Shown here: positions 45,839 to 57,074 of the stretch, one piece after another
Layout of the letters: each line of letters starts with the position of its first letter
How positions within the stretch are numbered: position 1 is the first letter of the stretch
Assembly (NCBI GenBank): GCA_002271215.1
Contig: CP018628.1
Span: 2,914,001-2,978,000 of the forward strand
Source: Lelliottia jeotgali
GTDB taxonomy: Bacteria > Pseudomonadota > Gammaproteobacteria > Enterobacterales > Enterobacteriaceae
Direction of reading: 5' to 3'
DNA: 64,000 nt
Made by a program: the position numbers and the translations under genes
The notes under the pieces: model-generated
Told to the model about the DNA's origin: nothing
Databases searched by the model: none
The model's input: the letters and a program-made list of their open reading frames with translations, nothing else

Positions 45839-46948
45839 TTAAACCGCACGAAACGCGATCTCGCTCGGAATCACTTCACCCTGCCAGTACAGCTGCGCAG
45901 CCACGCGCCCTGCCAGCTGACGGTACATTCCCGCAAACTCACTCTCAGGACGGCTCACCACGGTCGGTTTACCGCTGTCGAGATCTTCACGCAGCGTAAT
46001 GTGCAGCGGCATTTGCCCCAGCAGTTGGGTGTGATATTGCGCGGCCAGTTTCTCCGCGCCACCGGTGCCGAAGATCGGCTCATGGTGCCCGCAGTTGCTA
46101 CAGATATGCACGCTCATGTTCTCGACCACGCCGAGAACCGGCACTTCCACTTTCTCGAACATCACGATGCCTTTTTTGGCGTCAATCAGCGCGATATCCT
46201 GCGGCGTCGTCACAACGACTGCACCCGTCACCGGGATGTTTTGCGCCAGCGTCAGCTGAATATCCCCCGTACCCGGCGGCATATCCAGTACCAGATAATC
46301 AAGATCCGGCCACATGGTCTCCTGCAGCATTTGCAACAGCGCCTTACTGGCCATCGGGCCACGCCAGACCATCGCGTTATCGTCTGTTACCAGATAACCA
46401 ATCGAATTGGTCGCCAGGCCATAGGCCATAATTGGCGCCATGTGGGTGCCATCCGGTGACGTTGGACGCTGATTTTCCGCACCCAGCATGTTCGGGATCG
46501 ACGGGCCGTAAATATCCGCATCCAGAATACCGACTTTGGCCCCTTCGGCGGCCAGCGCCAGCGCCAGGTTCACGGCAGTGGAGGATTTCCCCACGCCGCC
46601 TTTGCCGGAGCTGATGGCAATAATGTTCTTCACGCCGTTGACGCCCGGCTGATTTTTCACACGCTTGAGCGTGGCGATGGTGTGCGTCAGCTTCCAGTCA
46701 ATCGCCTTCGCCCCGGTGATGCGCAGCAAGTCAGAGCTGCACTGCTCTTTCAGGGTTTCGAAGGCGCTGGCCCAGACGAACGGCATTTGCAATTCGACGT
46801 GCAGCGTATCATCCAGCCACGCGACGTGGTGCAGCGCTTTCAGCGCGGTGAGATTGTGCTTCAGGGTTGGATGCTGAAAATTAGCCAGCGTCCCGGCGAC
46901 CATTGCTCGTAAGGCTTCCGGCGATTTGGCCTGGGATTGAGAACTCAT
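45839..46948 (-). CDS. mrp: Iron-sulfur cluster carrier protein Mrp/ApbC
   Basis: The product is 369 residues. An N-terminal DUF59/MIP18-like domain (about 10-85) precedes a P-loop ATPase with IAISSGKGGVGKSSTAVNLALAL. The Fe-S binding CxxC is in HICSNCGHHEPIFG. It carries [4Fe-4S] clusters to target proteins. It is divergent from metG, the same as in E. coli. Confidence 0.95.
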   Translation of the reverse strand: MSSQSQAKSPEALRAMVAGTLANFQHPTLKHNLTALKALHHVAWLDDTLHVELQMPFVWASAFETLKEQCSSDLLRITGAKAIDWKLTHTIATLKRVKNQPGVNGVKNIIAISSGKGGVGKSSTAVNLALALAAEGAKVGILDADIYGPSIPNMLGAENQRPTSPDGTHMAPIMAYGLATNSIGYLVTDDNAMVWRGPMASKALLQMLQETMWPDLDYLVLDMPPGTGDIQLTLAQNIPVTGAVVVTTPQDIALIDAKKGIVMFEKVEVPVLGVVENMSVHICSNCGHHEPIFGTGGAEKLAAQYHTQLLGQMPLHITLREDLDSGKPTVVSRPESEFAGMYRQLAGRVAAQLYWQGEVIPSEIAFRAV

Positions 46949-47084
46949 CCCGACTCCTTTGTTCTTGTGAATAAGACCTTAGTTGAACAAGTTTACCTGA
47001 AAGGCCGTGGTTTGTGCTTACTTAATAATGACCCTTTTGGTACTATCAAAAACCCTTTTTACTGTAAAAGAAGTAATGCCCACT

Positions 47085-49118
47085 ATGACTCAAGTCGCGA
47101 AAAAAATTCTGGTAACGTGCGCCCTGCCGTACGCAAACGGCTCAATCCACCTCGGCCACATGCTGGAGCATATCCAGGCTGATGTCTGGGTCCGTTACCA
47201 GCGAATGCGCGGCCACCAGGTAAACTTCATCTGCGCGGACGATGCTCACGGCACGCCAATTATGCTGAAAGCACAGCAATTGGGCGTCTCCCCGGAGCAG
47301 ATGATTACCGAAATGAGTCAGGAGCATCAGACCGATTTTGCTGGCTTTGACATCAGCTATGACAACTACCACTCGACGCACAGCGACGAGAACCGCGAGC
47401 TGTCAGAGCTAATCTACACCCGTCTGAAAGAGAACGGTTTTATCAAAAACCGCACCATCTCTCAGCTGTACGATCCGGAAAAAGGCATGTTCCTGCCGGA
47501 CCGTTTTGTGAAAGGCACCTGTCCGAAATGTAAATCCCCGGACCAGTACGGCGATAACTGCGAAGTGTGCGGCGCAACCTACAGCCCGACCGAGCTTATC
47601 GAGCCGAAGTCCGTGGTCTCCGGTGCGACCCCAGTGATGCGTGATTCTGAACACTTCTTCTTCGATCTGCCGTCGTTCAGCGAAATGCTGCAGGCGTGGA
47701 CCCGCAGCGGTGCGTTGCAGGAGCAAGTGGCAAACAAGATGCAGGAGTGGTTCGAATCCGGTCTGCAGCAGTGGGATATCTCCCGCGATGCGCCGTACTT
47801 CGGCTTCGAAATTCCTGACGCACCGGGCAAATATTTCTACGTCTGGCTGGACGCGCCAATCGGCTACATGGGCTCGTTCAAGAACCTGTGCGACAAGCGT
47901 GGCGACACCACCAGCTTTGAAGAGTTCTGGAAAAAAGATTCCAGCGCTGAGCTGTATCACTTCATCGGTAAAGACATCGTTTATTTCCACAGCCTGTTCT
48001 GGCCAGCGATGCTGGAAGGCAGCGGTTTCCGCAAGCCAACCAACCTGTTCGTGCACGGCTACGTAACGGTGAACGGCGCGAAGATGTCCAAATCACGCGG
48101 GACCTTCATCAAAGCCAGCACCTGGCTGAACCATTTCGACGCTGACAGCCTGCGCTACTACTACACCGCGAAGCTCTCTTCGCGCATCGACGATATCGAC
48201 CTGAACCTGGAAGATTTCGTGCAACGCGTGAACGCGGACATCGTGAACAAGGTGGTGAACCTGGCGTCGCGTAACGCAGGCTTTATCGCCAAGCGTTTCG
48301 ACGGCGTGATGGCGGCTGAACTGGCTGACCCGGCGTTGTACAAAACCTTCACCGACGCGGCAGCGACCATCGGTGAAGCCTGGGAAGCGCGTGAGTTCGG
48401 TAAAGCGGTGCGCGAAATCATGGCCCTCGCCGACCTGGCGAACCGCTATGTTGACGAACAGGCTCCGTGGGTAGTTGCGAAGCAGGAAGGCCGCGATGCG
48501 GATCTGCAGGCAATCTGCTCGATGGGTATCAACCTGTTCCGCGTGCTGATGACCTACCTGAAGCCGGTACTGCCGCAGCTGACCGAACGTGCTGAAGCGT
48601 TCCTGAATACCGAACTGACCTGGGATGCAATCCAGCAACCGCTGCTCGGCCACAAGGTAAACACCTTCAAAGCGCTGTATAACCGCATTGAGATGAAACA
48701 GGTTGAAGCTCTGGTTGAAGCGTCGAAAGAAGAAGTGAAAGCGGCCGCTGCGCCAGTGACTGGCCCACTGGCAGACGATCCGATTCAGGAAACTATCACC
48801 TTTGATGATTTCGCTAAGGTCGACCTGCGCGTTGCGCTGATTGAAAACGCGGAATTCGTGGAAGGCTCCGACAAGCTCCTGCGTCTGACGCTGGATCTGG
48901 GCGGTGAGAAGCGTAACGTCTTCTCCGGCATTCGTTCTGCGTATCCGGACCCGCAGGTGCTGATTGGTCGCCAGACGGTGATGGTCGCTAACCTTGCGCC
49001 GCGCAAAATGCGCTTCGGTATCTCGGAAGGGATGGTGATGGCCGCAGGCCCTGGCGGGAAAGATATCTTCTTGTTAAGCCCTGACGAAGGCGCGAAGCCG
49101 GGTCAGCAGGTGAAATAA
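47085..49118 (+). CDS. metG: Methionyl-tRNA synthetase
   Basis: The product is 677 residues from the ATG at 47085, matching E. coli ([19 protein letters not shown]). The HIGH-like motif is HLGH, the zinc site is CPKC-x9-CEVC, and the KMSKS loop is in [17 protein letters not shown]. The C-terminal tRNA-binding domain ([27 protein letters not shown]) also makes the dimer. The upstream in-frame codons are not conserved. Confidence 0.97.
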   Translation: MTQVAKKILVTCALPYANGSIHLGHMLEHIQADVWVRYQRMRGHQVNFICADDAHGTPIMLKAQQLGVSPEQMITEMSQEHQTDFAGFDISYDNYHSTHSDENRELSELIYTRLKENGFIKNRTISQLYDPEKGMFLPDRFVKGTCPKCKSPDQYGDNCEVCGATYSPTELIEPKSVVSGATPVMRDSEHFFFDLPSFSEMLQAWTRSGALQEQVANKMQEWFESGLQQWDISRDAPYFGFEIPDAPGKYFYVWLDAPIGYMGSFKNLCDKRGDTTSFEEFWKKDSSAELYHFIGKDIVYFHSLFWPAMLEGSGFRKPTNLFVHGYVTVNGAKMSKSRGTFIKASTWLNHFDADSLRYYYTAKLSSRIDDIDLNLEDFVQRVNADIVNKVVNLASRNAGFIAKRFDGVMAAELADPALYKTFTDAAATIGEAWEAREFGKAVREIMALADLANRYVDEQAPWVVAKQEGRDADLQAICSMGINLFRVLMTYLKPVLPQLTERAEAFLNTELTWDAIQQPLLGHKVNTFKALYNRIEMKQVEALVEASKEEVKAAAAPVTGPLADDPIQETITFDDFAKVDLRVALIENAEFVEGSDKLLRLTLDLGGEKRNVFSGIRSAYPDPQVLIGRQTVMVANLAPRKMRFGISEGMVMAAGPGGKDIFLLSPDEGAKPGQQVK

Positions 49119-49121
49119 ACG

Positions 49122-49153
49122 AAAAAGCCGGAGATTATCTCCGGCTTTTTTTT
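49122..49153 (+). terminator. Terminator of metG
   Basis: Stem AGCCGGAGA / TCTCCGGCT with a TTA loop, preceded by an A run and followed by eight T. Confidence 0.92.
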
Positions 49154-49162
49154 GCCTATTTT

Positions 49163-49213
49163 GCCGGGTGGCGGCTTCGCCTTACCCGGCCTACTAAACC
49201 CGTAGGCCCGTGC
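49163..49213. repeat. REP/BIME element
   Basis: GCCGGGTGGCGGCTTCGCC with the complementary TTACCCGGC, then a second partial REP (GTAGGCCCGTGCTTAGGC) that runs up to the yehS stop. Confidence 0.7.
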
Positions 49214-49690
49214 TTAGGCTGACGGCTTCGCGCTATGCACCCGATGGGTAAGCCCGCGCAGGAAATAACGCATAAACTGGTCGCCGCACTCGCGGAAATT
49301 CTTATGATCCGGCGCACGCATCATGGCGGTGATTTCCGGCATCGACACGCGGAATTTCTGCTCGGTCATGATCGCCATTACGTCGTCGGATTTCAGCGAA
49401 AACGCGATACGCAGCTTCTTCAGCACGATGTTGTTGTTCACGCGGCGCTCTGGTGACAGCACCGGCGCAGACTCCTCTTTGCCGCGCTTATCGTAGATTA
49501 GCCCGTTCAGAAACGAAGACAGGATGATGTCCGGGCAGCGAACGAAGCCCTCTTCGTCCTCTTTGGTTATCCAGCTGGCAATATTCGCCGGGGTCGTCTC
49601 GACCTCCGCCAGCGCCAGAATACGAACCAGATCGTTATTGTTGGATTTCAGGATGTAGCGCACGCTGCGCAGAATATCGTTACTTAACAT
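49214..49690 (-). CDS. yehS: DUF1456 protein YehS
   Basis: The product is 158 residues from ATG 49690, matching E. coli MLSNDILRSVRYILK. It has two copies of the DUF1456 repeat, each starting with 'LRxxRxxLxxxxxDLxxIL'-like text: residues about 3-70 and IVLKKLRIAFSLKSDDVMAIM onward. Function unknown. It lies downstream of btsSR on the same strand. Confidence 0.93.
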   Translation of the reverse strand: MLSNDILRSVRYILKSNNNDLVRILALAEVETTPANIASWITKEDEEGFVRCPDIILSSFLNGLIYDKRGKEESAPVLSPERRVNNNIVLKKLRIAFSLKSDDVMAIMTEQKFRVSMPEITAMMRAPDHKNFRECGDQFMRYFLRGLTHRVHSAKPSA

Positions 49691-49736
49691 AGAGCCTTCA
49701 ACTGTCGGTGATGCGATGGGGCGCAGTGTACCAGTT

Positions 49737-50456
49737 TTACAACCCAATCGCCTCTTTCAGGGTTTTCAGATAGCGCCGACTCACCGGCACCGTCTGCCCC
49801 GCGCGCAACACCAGTTCCGCCTGGCCGTTCTCTTCGAGACGAATCTCCTTCAGATGCGCCATGTTCACCAGATACTGGCGATGGCAGCGGATCAGCGGCG
49901 TGCGGCTCTCCAGCGTGCGCAAGGTCAGCTCCGTAAAGCCCTCTTTGCCTTCGGAGCTTGTGACAAACACCCCGCTCATGCGACTGCTGACAAACGCCAC
50001 ATCGTCCATCTGCAACAGGTAAATACGACTGTGTCCGGTGCAGGGGATAAATTTCAGCGCCTGCTGATGTTCCGGCAGGAGCGTCACGTCCTGCGCGGTA
50101 CGCTCCTGGCGCAAGCGGTTAAGGGTTTTCTCCAGTCGCTTCTCTTCGATAGGTTTCAGCAGATAATCGAAAGCATGTTCTTCAAAAGCTTTGACCGCAT
50201 ACTCATCAAATGCGGTCAGAAAAACGATGTACGGACGATGCTCTGGATCGAGCATTCCGACCATTTCCAGACCGCTGATGCGCGGCATCTGGATATCGAG
50301 AAACAACACGTCGGGGCGCAATTTATGCACCGCGCCAATGGCTTCGATGGCGTTGGCACACTCACCCGCGATTTCAATGTCGCTCTGTTCCTGTAACAAA
50401 ACCCGCAGGTTTTCCCGCGCTAACGGCTCATCATCGACAATCAGCACGCTTAACAT
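49737..50456 (-). CDS. btsR: Pyruvate-responsive response regulator BtsR (LytTR type)
   Basis: The product is 239 residues from ATG 50456, the E. coli length. The receiver domain has VLIVDDEP and the phosphoacceptor Asp54 in LFLDIQMPR. The C-terminal LytTR DNA-binding domain ([23 protein letters not shown] to [17 protein letters not shown]) is intact. In E. coli BtsR (YehT) turns on btsT (yjiY), a pyruvate transporter. It overlaps btsS by 7 bp. Confidence 0.95.
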   Translation of the reverse strand: MLSVLIVDDEPLARENLRVLLQEQSDIEIAGECANAIEAIGAVHKLRPDVLFLDIQMPRISGLEMVGMLDPEHRPYIVFLTAFDEYAVKAFEEHAFDYLLKPIEEKRLEKTLNRLRQERTAQDVTLLPEHQQALKFIPCTGHSRIYLLQMDDVAFVSSRMSGVFVTSSEGKEGFTELTLRTLESRTPLIRCHRQYLVNMAHLKEIRLEENGQAELVLRAGQTVPVSRRYLKTLKEAIGL

Positions 50457-52138
50457 GCGTTTTCCTCCAGCGGCAATCGTAAGGTAATACGGGTAAAACT
50501 GTCCGGCTCGCAGTCTACGGTAATGCCGCAATCATCGCCAAAGTGCGCGCGCAGACGTTTGTCGACCAGGCTCATTCCCAGCCCGCCCGACTCGGCGCCA
50601 GGCTGATACAGCCCGGCGTTATCTTCGATATCCAGCACCAGATGGTGATTAAACTGGCTGGCAGAAATGCGGATTTCGCCAGTGCCCAGCAGCTGCGAGG
50701 TGCCGTGTTTAATGGCGTTTTCCACAATCGGCTGCAGGGTAAACGCCGGAAGATGCTGATGGGCCAGTTCATCAGGCACAAACAGCGAGACCTGCAACCG
50801 CGACTGGAACCGCGCCTTTTCGATTTGCAGATAGGCGTTCACATGTTCGATCTCATCGGCGAGTGTCACAATCTCTGAAGGCCGCTTCAGGTTCTTGCGG
50901 AAAAAAGTCGACAGAAATTGCACCAGCTGCGTCGCCTGCTCACTGTCGTGGCGGATTACCGCCTTGAGTGTATTCAGGGCATTAAACAGAAAATGCGGAT
51001 TCACCTGAGCGTGCAACAGCTTGATTTCTGACTGAGTCAGAAGCGCTTTTTGCCGCTCGTACTGCCCCGCCAGGATCTGCGCCGAAAGCAGCTGGGCAAT
51101 CCCCTCTCCCAGCGTACGGTTGATGGAGCTGAACAGCCGGTTTTTGGCTTCATACAATTTGATGGTGCCCATCACCCGCTGATTCTCACCGCGCAGAGGA
51201 ATCACCAGCGTCGAACCCAGCTTGCACTGCGGGTGCAGCGAACAACGGTACGGCACTTCATTTCCGTCGGCGTACACCACTTCGCCGGTTTCAATAGCGC
51301 GCAGCGTATAGGCTGAAGATATCGGTTTGCCCGGTAGGTGGTGGTCGTCGCCGGTGCCGGTAAAGGCCAGCAGCCGTTCACGGTCGGTGATCGCCACCGC
51401 GCCAATGTCCAGCTCCTGATACAACACCTGCGCCACTTTCATGCTGTTCTCTTCGTTAAAGCCCTGGCGCAGAATACCCTCCGTCGAGGCCGCCACCTTT
51501 AACGCCGTCGACGAAAACGCCGAGGTATATTTCTCAAACATCGCACGTTTATCTAACAGGATGCGCATGAACAGCGCCGCGCCGACGGTATTGGTCACCA
51601 TCATCGGGGCAGCGATGCTGCTTACAAGATGCAAAGCATCTTCAAACGGGCGGGCGATAAGCAGAATAATCAGCATCTGCGCCAGCTCCGCCACCAGCGT
51701 AATTGCTCCGGCGGTCAGCGGGCTAAAGACTTTATCCGGGCGACCACGCTTGATCATATAGCTGTGGACAAGGCCGCCGAGCAGCCCTTCGACGATCGTC
51801 GAGATCATACAGCTGAGCGCGGTCATGCCGCCCATCGAATAGCGGTGCAATCCGCCCGTCAGCCCGACTAATCCCCCCACCACCGGGCCGCCGAGCAGCC
51901 CGCCCATCACCGCCCCGATGGCGCGTGTGTTAGCAATCGAGTCTTCAATGTGCAGGCCAAAATAGGTGCCAAGAATGCAGAAAATCGAGAAGGTGACATA
52001 GCAGAGGAGCTTGTGCGGCAGGCGAACGGTGACCTGCATCAGGGGAATGAACAGCCGCGTTTTGCTCATCAGCCACGCGATGACCAGGAAAACGCACATC
52101 TGCTGAAGCAGCAGCAACACCAGATTAAATTCGTACAT
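50450..52138 (-). CDS. btsS: Pyruvate-sensing histidine kinase BtsS
   Basis: The product is 562 residues from ATG 52138 ([19 protein letters not shown]). An N-terminal 5TM-5TMR LytS-type membrane domain (about 1-200) contains [34 protein letters not shown] domain (about 220-340) and the LytS-type kinase core follow, with the phospho-His in [17 protein letters not shown] and the N box [11 protein letters not shown]. In E. coli BtsS (YehU) binds extracellular pyruvate with high affinity. Confidence 0.95.
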   Translation of the reverse strand: MYEFNLVLLLLQQMCVFLVIAWLMSKTRLFIPLMQVTVRLPHKLLCYVTFSIFCILGTYFGLHIEDSIANTRAIGAVMGGLLGGPVVGGLVGLTGGLHRYSMGGMTALSCMISTIVEGLLGGLVHSYMIKRGRPDKVFSPLTAGAITLVAELAQMLIILLIARPFEDALHLVSSIAAPMMVTNTVGAALFMRILLDKRAMFEKYTSAFSSTALKVAASTEGILRQGFNEENSMKVAQVLYQELDIGAVAITDRERLLAFTGTGDDHHLPGKPISSAYTLRAIETGEVVYADGNEVPYRCSLHPQCKLGSTLVIPLRGENQRVMGTIKLYEAKNRLFSSINRTLGEGIAQLLSAQILAGQYERQKALLTQSEIKLLHAQVNPHFLFNALNTLKAVIRHDSEQATQLVQFLSTFFRKNLKRPSEIVTLADEIEHVNAYLQIEKARFQSRLQVSLFVPDELAHQHLPAFTLQPIVENAIKHGTSQLLGTGEIRISASQFNHHLVLDIEDNAGLYQPGAESGGLGMSLVDKRLRAHFGDDCGITVDCEPDSFTRITLRLPLEENAC

Positions 52139-52318
52139 GACTGCAAACCGCACTGTCTAAAAACGCGTAACATACACTGATACACATTAACTTTCTTTGA
52201 AGCATTCCAAAAAAGCTGCAATTCGTGCCCGTCATCACATCCTTTAGCGGTACAACTTCCACCCTTCGCATTATTTGTTCAAAAAACGGTCGATTCTTCC
52301 TGGTTCGCGAATCAGCGT

Positions 52319-52325
52319 CTACAGT
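52319..52325 (+). promoter_or_regulatory. Candidate sigma-S -10 element of mlrA
   Basis: CTACAGT, 33 bp before the mlrA ATG, resembles the sigma-S type -10 (CTAYACT). E. coli mlrA is RpoS-dependent. Confidence 0.35.
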
Positions 52326-52357
52326 TATTCTGGGGATGCGCAAGCCAGGGGGCGAAC

Positions 52358-53086
52358 ATGGCGCTTTACACGATAGGTGAAGTGGCACTGCTTTGTGATA
52401 TCAATCCTGTGACGCTGCGAGCATGGCAGCGGCGGTATGAGCTGCTAAAACCGCAGCGAACGGACGGAGGACATCGTCTGTTTAACGAAGCGGATATCGA
52501 CCGGATCCGCGAGATCAAAAGCTGGATCGATAACGGCGTCCAGGTCAGCAAGGTCAAATCGTTGTTATGTGAACACGATGCCGATAGTCTGGCCGAGTGG
52601 CGTGAACATCAGGAAACACTGCTCCGGCTGCTACAGGCCGGTAACTTTCAGCGTCTGCGAACCTGGATCAAGGAGCAGGGCCGGGGTTATCCCGCCCAGA
52701 CGTTAATCACACATCTGTTTATACCGCTTCGTCGCCGTCTTTCTCAGCAACCGGCACTGCAGGCGCTGCTGAGCATGCTCGATGGGATGTTGATCAATTA
52801 CATTTCCGTGTGCCTGTCGACGGCACGCAAGAAGAGCGGAAAGGACGCCCTGGTGGTCGGCTGGAATGTTCACGACACCACCCGCTTATGGCTCGAAGCC
52901 TGGATAGCCACGCAGCAAGGCTGGCGTGTAGACGTGCTGGCGCATTCATTAGCTCAGCTTCGCCCGGAGCTTTTCGAAGGGCAAACCCTGCTGGTCTGGT
53001 GCGGAGATATCCCCACTGCCGCCCAACAGCAGTCGCTGAATGAATGGCGCGAACACGGCTATCCCGTCATTACCCTCGGCCCGTAA
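52358..53086 (+). CDS. mlrA: MerR-family regulator MlrA
   Basis: The product is 242 residues. The N-terminal MerR winged helix is YTIGEVALLCDINPVTLRAWQRRYELLKPQRTDGGHRLFNEADIDRI (about 4-50). The C-terminal domain resembles a cobalamin-binding fold but lacks the His of the B12 motif. In E. coli MlrA activates csgD together with c-di-GMP signalling; note that dgcE, the start of that cascade, is also in this window. Confidence 0.95.
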   Translation: MALYTIGEVALLCDINPVTLRAWQRRYELLKPQRTDGGHRLFNEADIDRIREIKSWIDNGVQVSKVKSLLCEHDADSLAEWREHQETLLRLLQAGNFQRLRTWIKEQGRGYPAQTLITHLFIPLRRRLSQQPALQALLSMLDGMLINYISVCLSTARKKSGKDALVVGWNVHDTTRLWLEAWIATQQGWRVDVLAHSLAQLRPELFEGQTLLVWCGDIPTAAQQQSLNEWREHGYPVITLGP

Positions 53087-53164
53087 ATGTCTTAACGGCA
53101 TTTAATGGTTCATTAACAGGTGTGCTTCACCGTATAATTGGGCGGTTAACAAAAGGAGCACATT

Positions 53165-53278
53165 ATGAAGGCAACCAAAGTGGCCGCAATCACCCTCTTC
53201 GCTTTAATGGCCATCAGTGGCATTGGCGGCGTTATGCTCGCCGGCTACTCATTTATCGTGCGTGGCGGTGTCGGCTGA
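53165..53278 (+). CDS. yohO: Small membrane protein YohO
   Basis: A 37-residue ORF with AAAAGGAG before the ATG. It reads [20 protein letters not shown], then [17 protein letters not shown], one membrane helix. The [11 protein letters not shown] core and position between mlrA and yehW are the same as in E. coli YohO. Its last 26 bp overlap the end of the convergent yehW. Confidence 0.88.
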   Translation: MKATKVAAITLFALMAISGIGGVMLAGYSFIVRGGVG

Positions 53279-53990
53279 GATACTGCGCCAGCCGTTCAAA
53301 CCCGCGATCGACTACAATCGCTGCCAGCGCAACCAGCACCGCACCTTGCACAATATAGGCTGAGTTAAATCCGCTTAATCCGATGATGATCGGCGTGCCC
53401 AGGGTGTTCGCCCCGACCGTTGACGCAATGGTCGCCGTGCCGATATTGATGATCACCGACGTGCGCACCCCAGCCAGAATCACCGGTGCCGCCAGCGGCA
53501 ACTCCACTTTTCGCAGACGTTGCCCCGCACTCATGCCCATCCCTTCCGCCACGCTTGTCGCCGCCGCAGGCACAGCCGTCAATCCTGCCAGCGTCGCCTG
53601 CAAAATCGGCAACACGCCGTATAAAATCAACGCAATAATCGCCGGTTCCTGACCAAAGCCAATCACCGGTACCGCAATCGCCAGCACCGCCACCGGGGGA
53701 AATGTCTGTCCAATTGCAGCAATCGTCTCCACCAGCGGGCGAAACTCACGGCCCATAGGTCGCGTCACTGCAATCCCGGCCCCAACGCCGATCACAATCG
53801 CGATGGCGCTCGAAACGCCCACCAGCCAGAAATGGGCCAGCGTCAGGCTGATAAAACTCTCCTGCAAATAAACGGGGCGCGGCAATCCGGGGAACAACGC
53901 GCTAAACAGCCCACCGCTGTAAGGCATTAGCCATAATAGCGCGACGAACAGCAGCACCAGCCACAGGAGCGGATCACGTAGCCATTTCAT
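53253..53990 (-). CDS. yehW: Osmoprotectant ABC permease YehW
   Basis: The product is 245 residues from ATG 53990 ([15 protein letters not shown]), matching E. coli. Membrane helices and the binding-protein-dependent transport signature [25 protein letters not shown] are present. It works with YehXY and OsmF in low-affinity betaine-type uptake. The start overlaps the yehX stop by 17 bp, and the longer upstream frame lies inside yehX. Confidence 0.94.
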   Translation of the reverse strand: MKWLRDPLLWLVLLFVALLWLMPYSGGLFSALFPGLPRPVYLQESFISLTLAHFWLVGVSSAIAIVIGVGAGIAVTRPMGREFRPLVETIAAIGQTFPPVAVLAIAVPVIGFGQEPAIIALILYGVLPILQATLAGLTAVPAAATSVAEGMGMSAGQRLRKVELPLAAPVILAGVRTSVIINIGTATIASTVGANTLGTPIIIGLSGFNSAYIVQGAVLVALAAIVVDRGFERLAQYLSRHRHAR

Positions 53991-54924
53991 GTGCCACCTC
54001 TCCCGCCAGTAAATCCCGAAAATGCAGCGTCCCACACGGAAAGCCTTGCTCATCCACCACCGGCAACACTTCGCACTGACGGGCGACAAACGCCGACAGC
54101 GCATCACGCAGGCTCATCTGAGCCTGAAGCGGCTCCCCAGTGACAGCGCCATCCTGCGGGCGCAGATACTCACCAACGGTGCGCAGAGACAGCAGCCGCA
54201 CGCCCAGTTCACTGCGGCCAAAGAATTCGCGTACAAAGTCCGTCGCAGGACGCGTTAACAGCTCCAGCGGCGTGCCCTGTTGCACCACTTCCCCGCTGTC
54301 CATCAAAACCAGACGATCGGCGAGGCGCAGGGCTTCGTCGATATCGTGCGTCACCAGAATAATCGTGCGCCCGAGAATGCGGTGGATGCGGGTCATCTCC
54401 GTTTGCAGCGCGCTGCGGGTCACCGGGTCCAGCGCGCCAAAGGGTTCATCCATCAGCAGTACTTCAGGATTGGCAGCTAAGGCACGCGCCACCCCGACCC
54501 GCTGCTGTTGCCCACCGGACAGCTGATGCGGATAGCGCTCGCGAAGCGATGGCTCCAGCCCCAGCAGCGCCATCAGCTCATCCACCCGGTCGGCCACTTT
54601 TTGCCGCGACCATTTTTGCAGTTGCGGCACGGTTGCAATGTTTTGCGCCACCGTCCAGTGCGGAAACAGGCCAATCGACTGAATGGCGTAGCCCATCCGG
54701 CGGCGCAGCTCCAGCACTGGCAGGCTGCGGATCTCCTCCCCGGCAAAGCGAATCAGCCCGCTGTCGTGTTCCACCAGCCGGTTGATCATCTTCAGGGTGG
54801 TCGATTTCCCTGAACCGGAGGTGCCGATCAGCACCGAAAACGCCCCTTCTTCAAAGCGCAGATTCAGGTTTTTTACCGCCGTCTGCCCGGCAAATTCTTT
54901 GCTCACATCGTGAAATTCAATCAT
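53974..54924 (-). CDS. yehX: Osmoprotectant ABC ATP-binding protein YehX
   Basis: The product is 316 residues. Walker A is GTSGSGKST, the signature [15 protein letters not shown], and Walker [15 protein letters not shown]-terminal CBS-like part ([36 protein letters not shown]) follows, as in OpuCA/ProV-like ATPases. It overlaps yehY by 8 bp. Confidence 0.95.
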   Translation of the reverse strand: MIEFHDVSKEFAGQTAVKNLNLRFEEGAFSVLIGTSGSGKSTTLKMINRLVEHDSGLIRFAGEEIRSLPVLELRRRMGYAIQSIGLFPHWTVAQNIATVPQLQKWSRQKVADRVDELMALLGLEPSLRERYPHQLSGGQQQRVGVARALAANPEVLLMDEPFGALDPVTRSALQTEMTRIHRILGRTIILVTHDIDEALRLADRLVLMDSGEVVQQGTPLELLTRPATDFVREFFGRSELGVRLLSLRTVGEYLRPQDGAVTGEPLQAQMSLRDALSAFVARQCEVLPVVDEQGFPCGTLHFRDLLAGEVAHEMAT

Positions 54925-56074
54925 TATTTTTCCCCTTCAGCAGGGCCAGCCACAGGGCAAAGAGTGCGTCCACTACCACCGCCAGTGCAATGGTCGGAAT
55001 GACGCCGAGTAACACCAAATCCAGCGCGCTGCTGAGCAAGCCCTGGAACACCAGCGCCCCGAAGCCACCAGCCCCAATCAGCGCGGCAATCACCGCCATG
55101 CCGACGGTCTGCACCGCAACCACGCGCAGGCTGCGCAGCAGAAGCGGTAGCGCCAGCGGAAGCTGGATTTTCCAGAATCGCTGGCTGGCGCTCATCCCCA
55201 TCGCGCTGGCGCTTTCCAGCACATCGGGCGACACCTGGCTCAATCCTGCAACCACCCCGCGCGCCAGCGGCAGTAATGCATACAGCACCAGTGCAATCAG
55301 CGCAGGGGTTAGCCCGGTCCCCGCGATTCCGATGGCGGCGAGCGCGGGAAAAGATTTCACCAGGCCTGCGAGCGGTGCAATCAGCAGGCCGAAAAGGGCC
55401 ACGGACGGGATGGTCTGGATCACGTTCAGCACCGTAAATACCGGCCCCTGGCGTTTAGGATGACGGTAGCACCACAGGCCGATCGGCACGCCGATGAGCA
55501 GCGCTGGAACCAGTGTGCCAAACAGGATGGTCAGATGCTGCAACAGCGCATCGTTAAACACCTCCTGACGGTTGGCGTACTCTTTCAGCAGCGAAAGGGT
55601 GTTCAGTTCACCGCTGAACAGCAGCGCCAGCGGTAAAATCCAGATCTGCGCATTCAGCAGCCAGCGCCAGACCGGGCGCGTCGTCAGACGGCGGATCGCA
55701 TCGCTACAGGCCAGCAGGCATAGCGCCATCCACAGCCACAAACCGCTGCCTGTTGAGGTACGCGCTAGCGGAGTGTCGGCTGTGGCAAGATGATTCGCCG
55801 CCAGTCCGGCGCTCCAGGCCAGCAGCACAAAAAGCAGTTCGCAAACTATCAGCGTGAGAATGAGCGGCACGCGCCCGGCGCAAAAAGACAGCACGGTAAC
55901 GCATACCAGAGATAGCGCCAGCAGGAAGGGCGAAACCGCCCACACCTGCCAGACTGAAAGCCCCTCGCCGGACATCAGCCGGTTCGGTGCAAAATTGACG
56001 AACGGAAGCGCGCACGCTGCCAGCCCGACAAACGCGAGCAGCAGCAGTACGCGGTTATGACATGTTTTTGGCAA
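54917..56074 (-). CDS. yehY: Osmoprotectant ABC permease YehY
   Basis: The product is 385 residues as in E. coli. An extended N-terminal membrane part (six helices) precedes the permease domain with [26 protein letters not shown] as the coupling loop. It pairs with YehW, so the transporter has two different permeases. It lies 12 bp after osmF. Confidence 0.94.
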   Translation of the reverse strand: MPKTCHNRVLLLLAFVGLAACALPFVNFAPNRLMSGEGLSVWQVWAVSPFLLALSLVCVTVLSFCAGRVPLILTLIVCELLFVLLAWSAGLAANHLATADTPLARTSTGSGLWLWMALCLLACSDAIRRLTTRPVWRWLLNAQIWILPLALLFSGELNTLSLLKEYANRQEVFNDALLQHLTILFGTLVPALLIGVPIGLWCYRHPKRQGPVFTVLNVIQTIPSVALFGLLIAPLAGLVKSFPALAAIGIAGTGLTPALIALVLYALLPLARGVVAGLSQVSPDVLESASAMGMSASQRFWKIQLPLALPLLLRSLRVVAVQTVGMAVIAALIGAGGFGALVFQGLLSSALDLVLLGVIPTIALAVVVDALFALWLALLKGKNND

Positions 56075-56086
56075 AGCGTTGTCCTG

Positions 56087-57004
56087 TTACTTCACGAGTC
56101 CTTTTTGCTTCAGGAAATCTGCCGCCACTTTTTTGGCATCCAGCCCTTCCACCGCAATACTCGCATTCAGCTGTTGCAGGGTTTTCTCATCGAGTTTTTC
56201 AAATACCGGTTTCAGCCACTCGCCGATGTGCGGATATTCTTTCAGCACCGCCTCACGTACTACCGGCGTCGGGGCATAGATAGGCTGCACGCCTTTCGGA
56301 TCGGTCAGGGTTTGCAGACCCAGCGCCGCCACCGGGCCGTCGGTGCCGTAGGCCATTGCCGCATTCACGCCCGACGTTTGCTGCGCGGCGGCTTTGATGG
56401 TCACCGCCGTATCGCCGCCCGCAAGAGACAGCAGTTGCTTCTGGTCGAGTTTGAAATCATAGGCTTTTTCAAAGGCCGGAAGCGCATCCGGGCGTTCGAT
56501 AAATTCCGCCGAGGCTGCCAGTTTGAAATCGCCCTTGTCTTTCAGATAGCGGCTGAGATCGTCGAGCGACGTCAGCTTGCCTTTCTCGGCGATGTCTTTA
56601 CGAACCGCAATGGTCCAGGTGTTGTTGGCGGGCGCAGGCGTCAGCCAGATCAGTTTGTTCTGTTCGGCATCGAGTTTTTTCACCTTCTCGTAGCCCGCGC
56701 TGGCGTTTTTCCACGCCGCGTCGTTTTCATCTTTGAAGAAGAAAGCCCCATTACCGGTGTATTCCGGATAGATATCCAGCTCACCAGAGGTAATCGCCCC
56801 GCGAACCACTGGCGTGGTGCCAAGCTGCACTTTATTGACGGTCTTCACGCCGTGGCTTTCAAGCACTTGCAGGATAATATTGCCCAGCAACGCCCCTTCC
56901 GTATCAATCTTAGACCCCACCTTTACCGGCTCTGCCGCCTGTAAAGGCAAGCTCAGCGCCGCCAGTAACGCCGCTGAACCCCATATCCCCTTTGCGATTG
57001 TCAT
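56087..57004 (-). CDS. osmF: Osmoprotectant-binding periplasmic protein OsmF (YehZ)
   Basis: The product is 305 residues with a signal peptide (MTIAKGIWGSAALLAALSLPLQAAE). It belongs to the OpuAC/ProX-like family: VKVGSKIDTEGALLGNIILQVLESHG, and YPEYTGNGAFFF for ligand binding. In E. coli the operon is induced by RpoS under osmotic stress. CTACGCT at 57055-57061 on the minus strand could be a sigma-S -10. Confidence 0.95.
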   Translation of the reverse strand: MTIAKGIWGSAALLAALSLPLQAAEPVKVGSKIDTEGALLGNIILQVLESHGVKTVNKVQLGTTPVVRGAITSGELDIYPEYTGNGAFFFKDENDAAWKNASAGYEKVKKLDAEQNKLIWLTPAPANNTWTIAVRKDIAEKGKLTSLDDLSRYLKDKGDFKLAASAEFIERPDALPAFEKAYDFKLDQKQLLSLAGGDTAVTIKAAAQQTSGVNAAMAYGTDGPVAALGLQTLTDPKGVQPIYAPTPVVREAVLKEYPHIGEWLKPVFEKLDEKTLQQLNASIAVEGLDAKKVAADFLKQKGLVK

Positions 57005-57074
57005 TCCACTTTCCTCATTAATTTGCCGCCTTTATCAGGGGCTTGAGAGAAAAGCGTAGACTAAAATCGGAAAA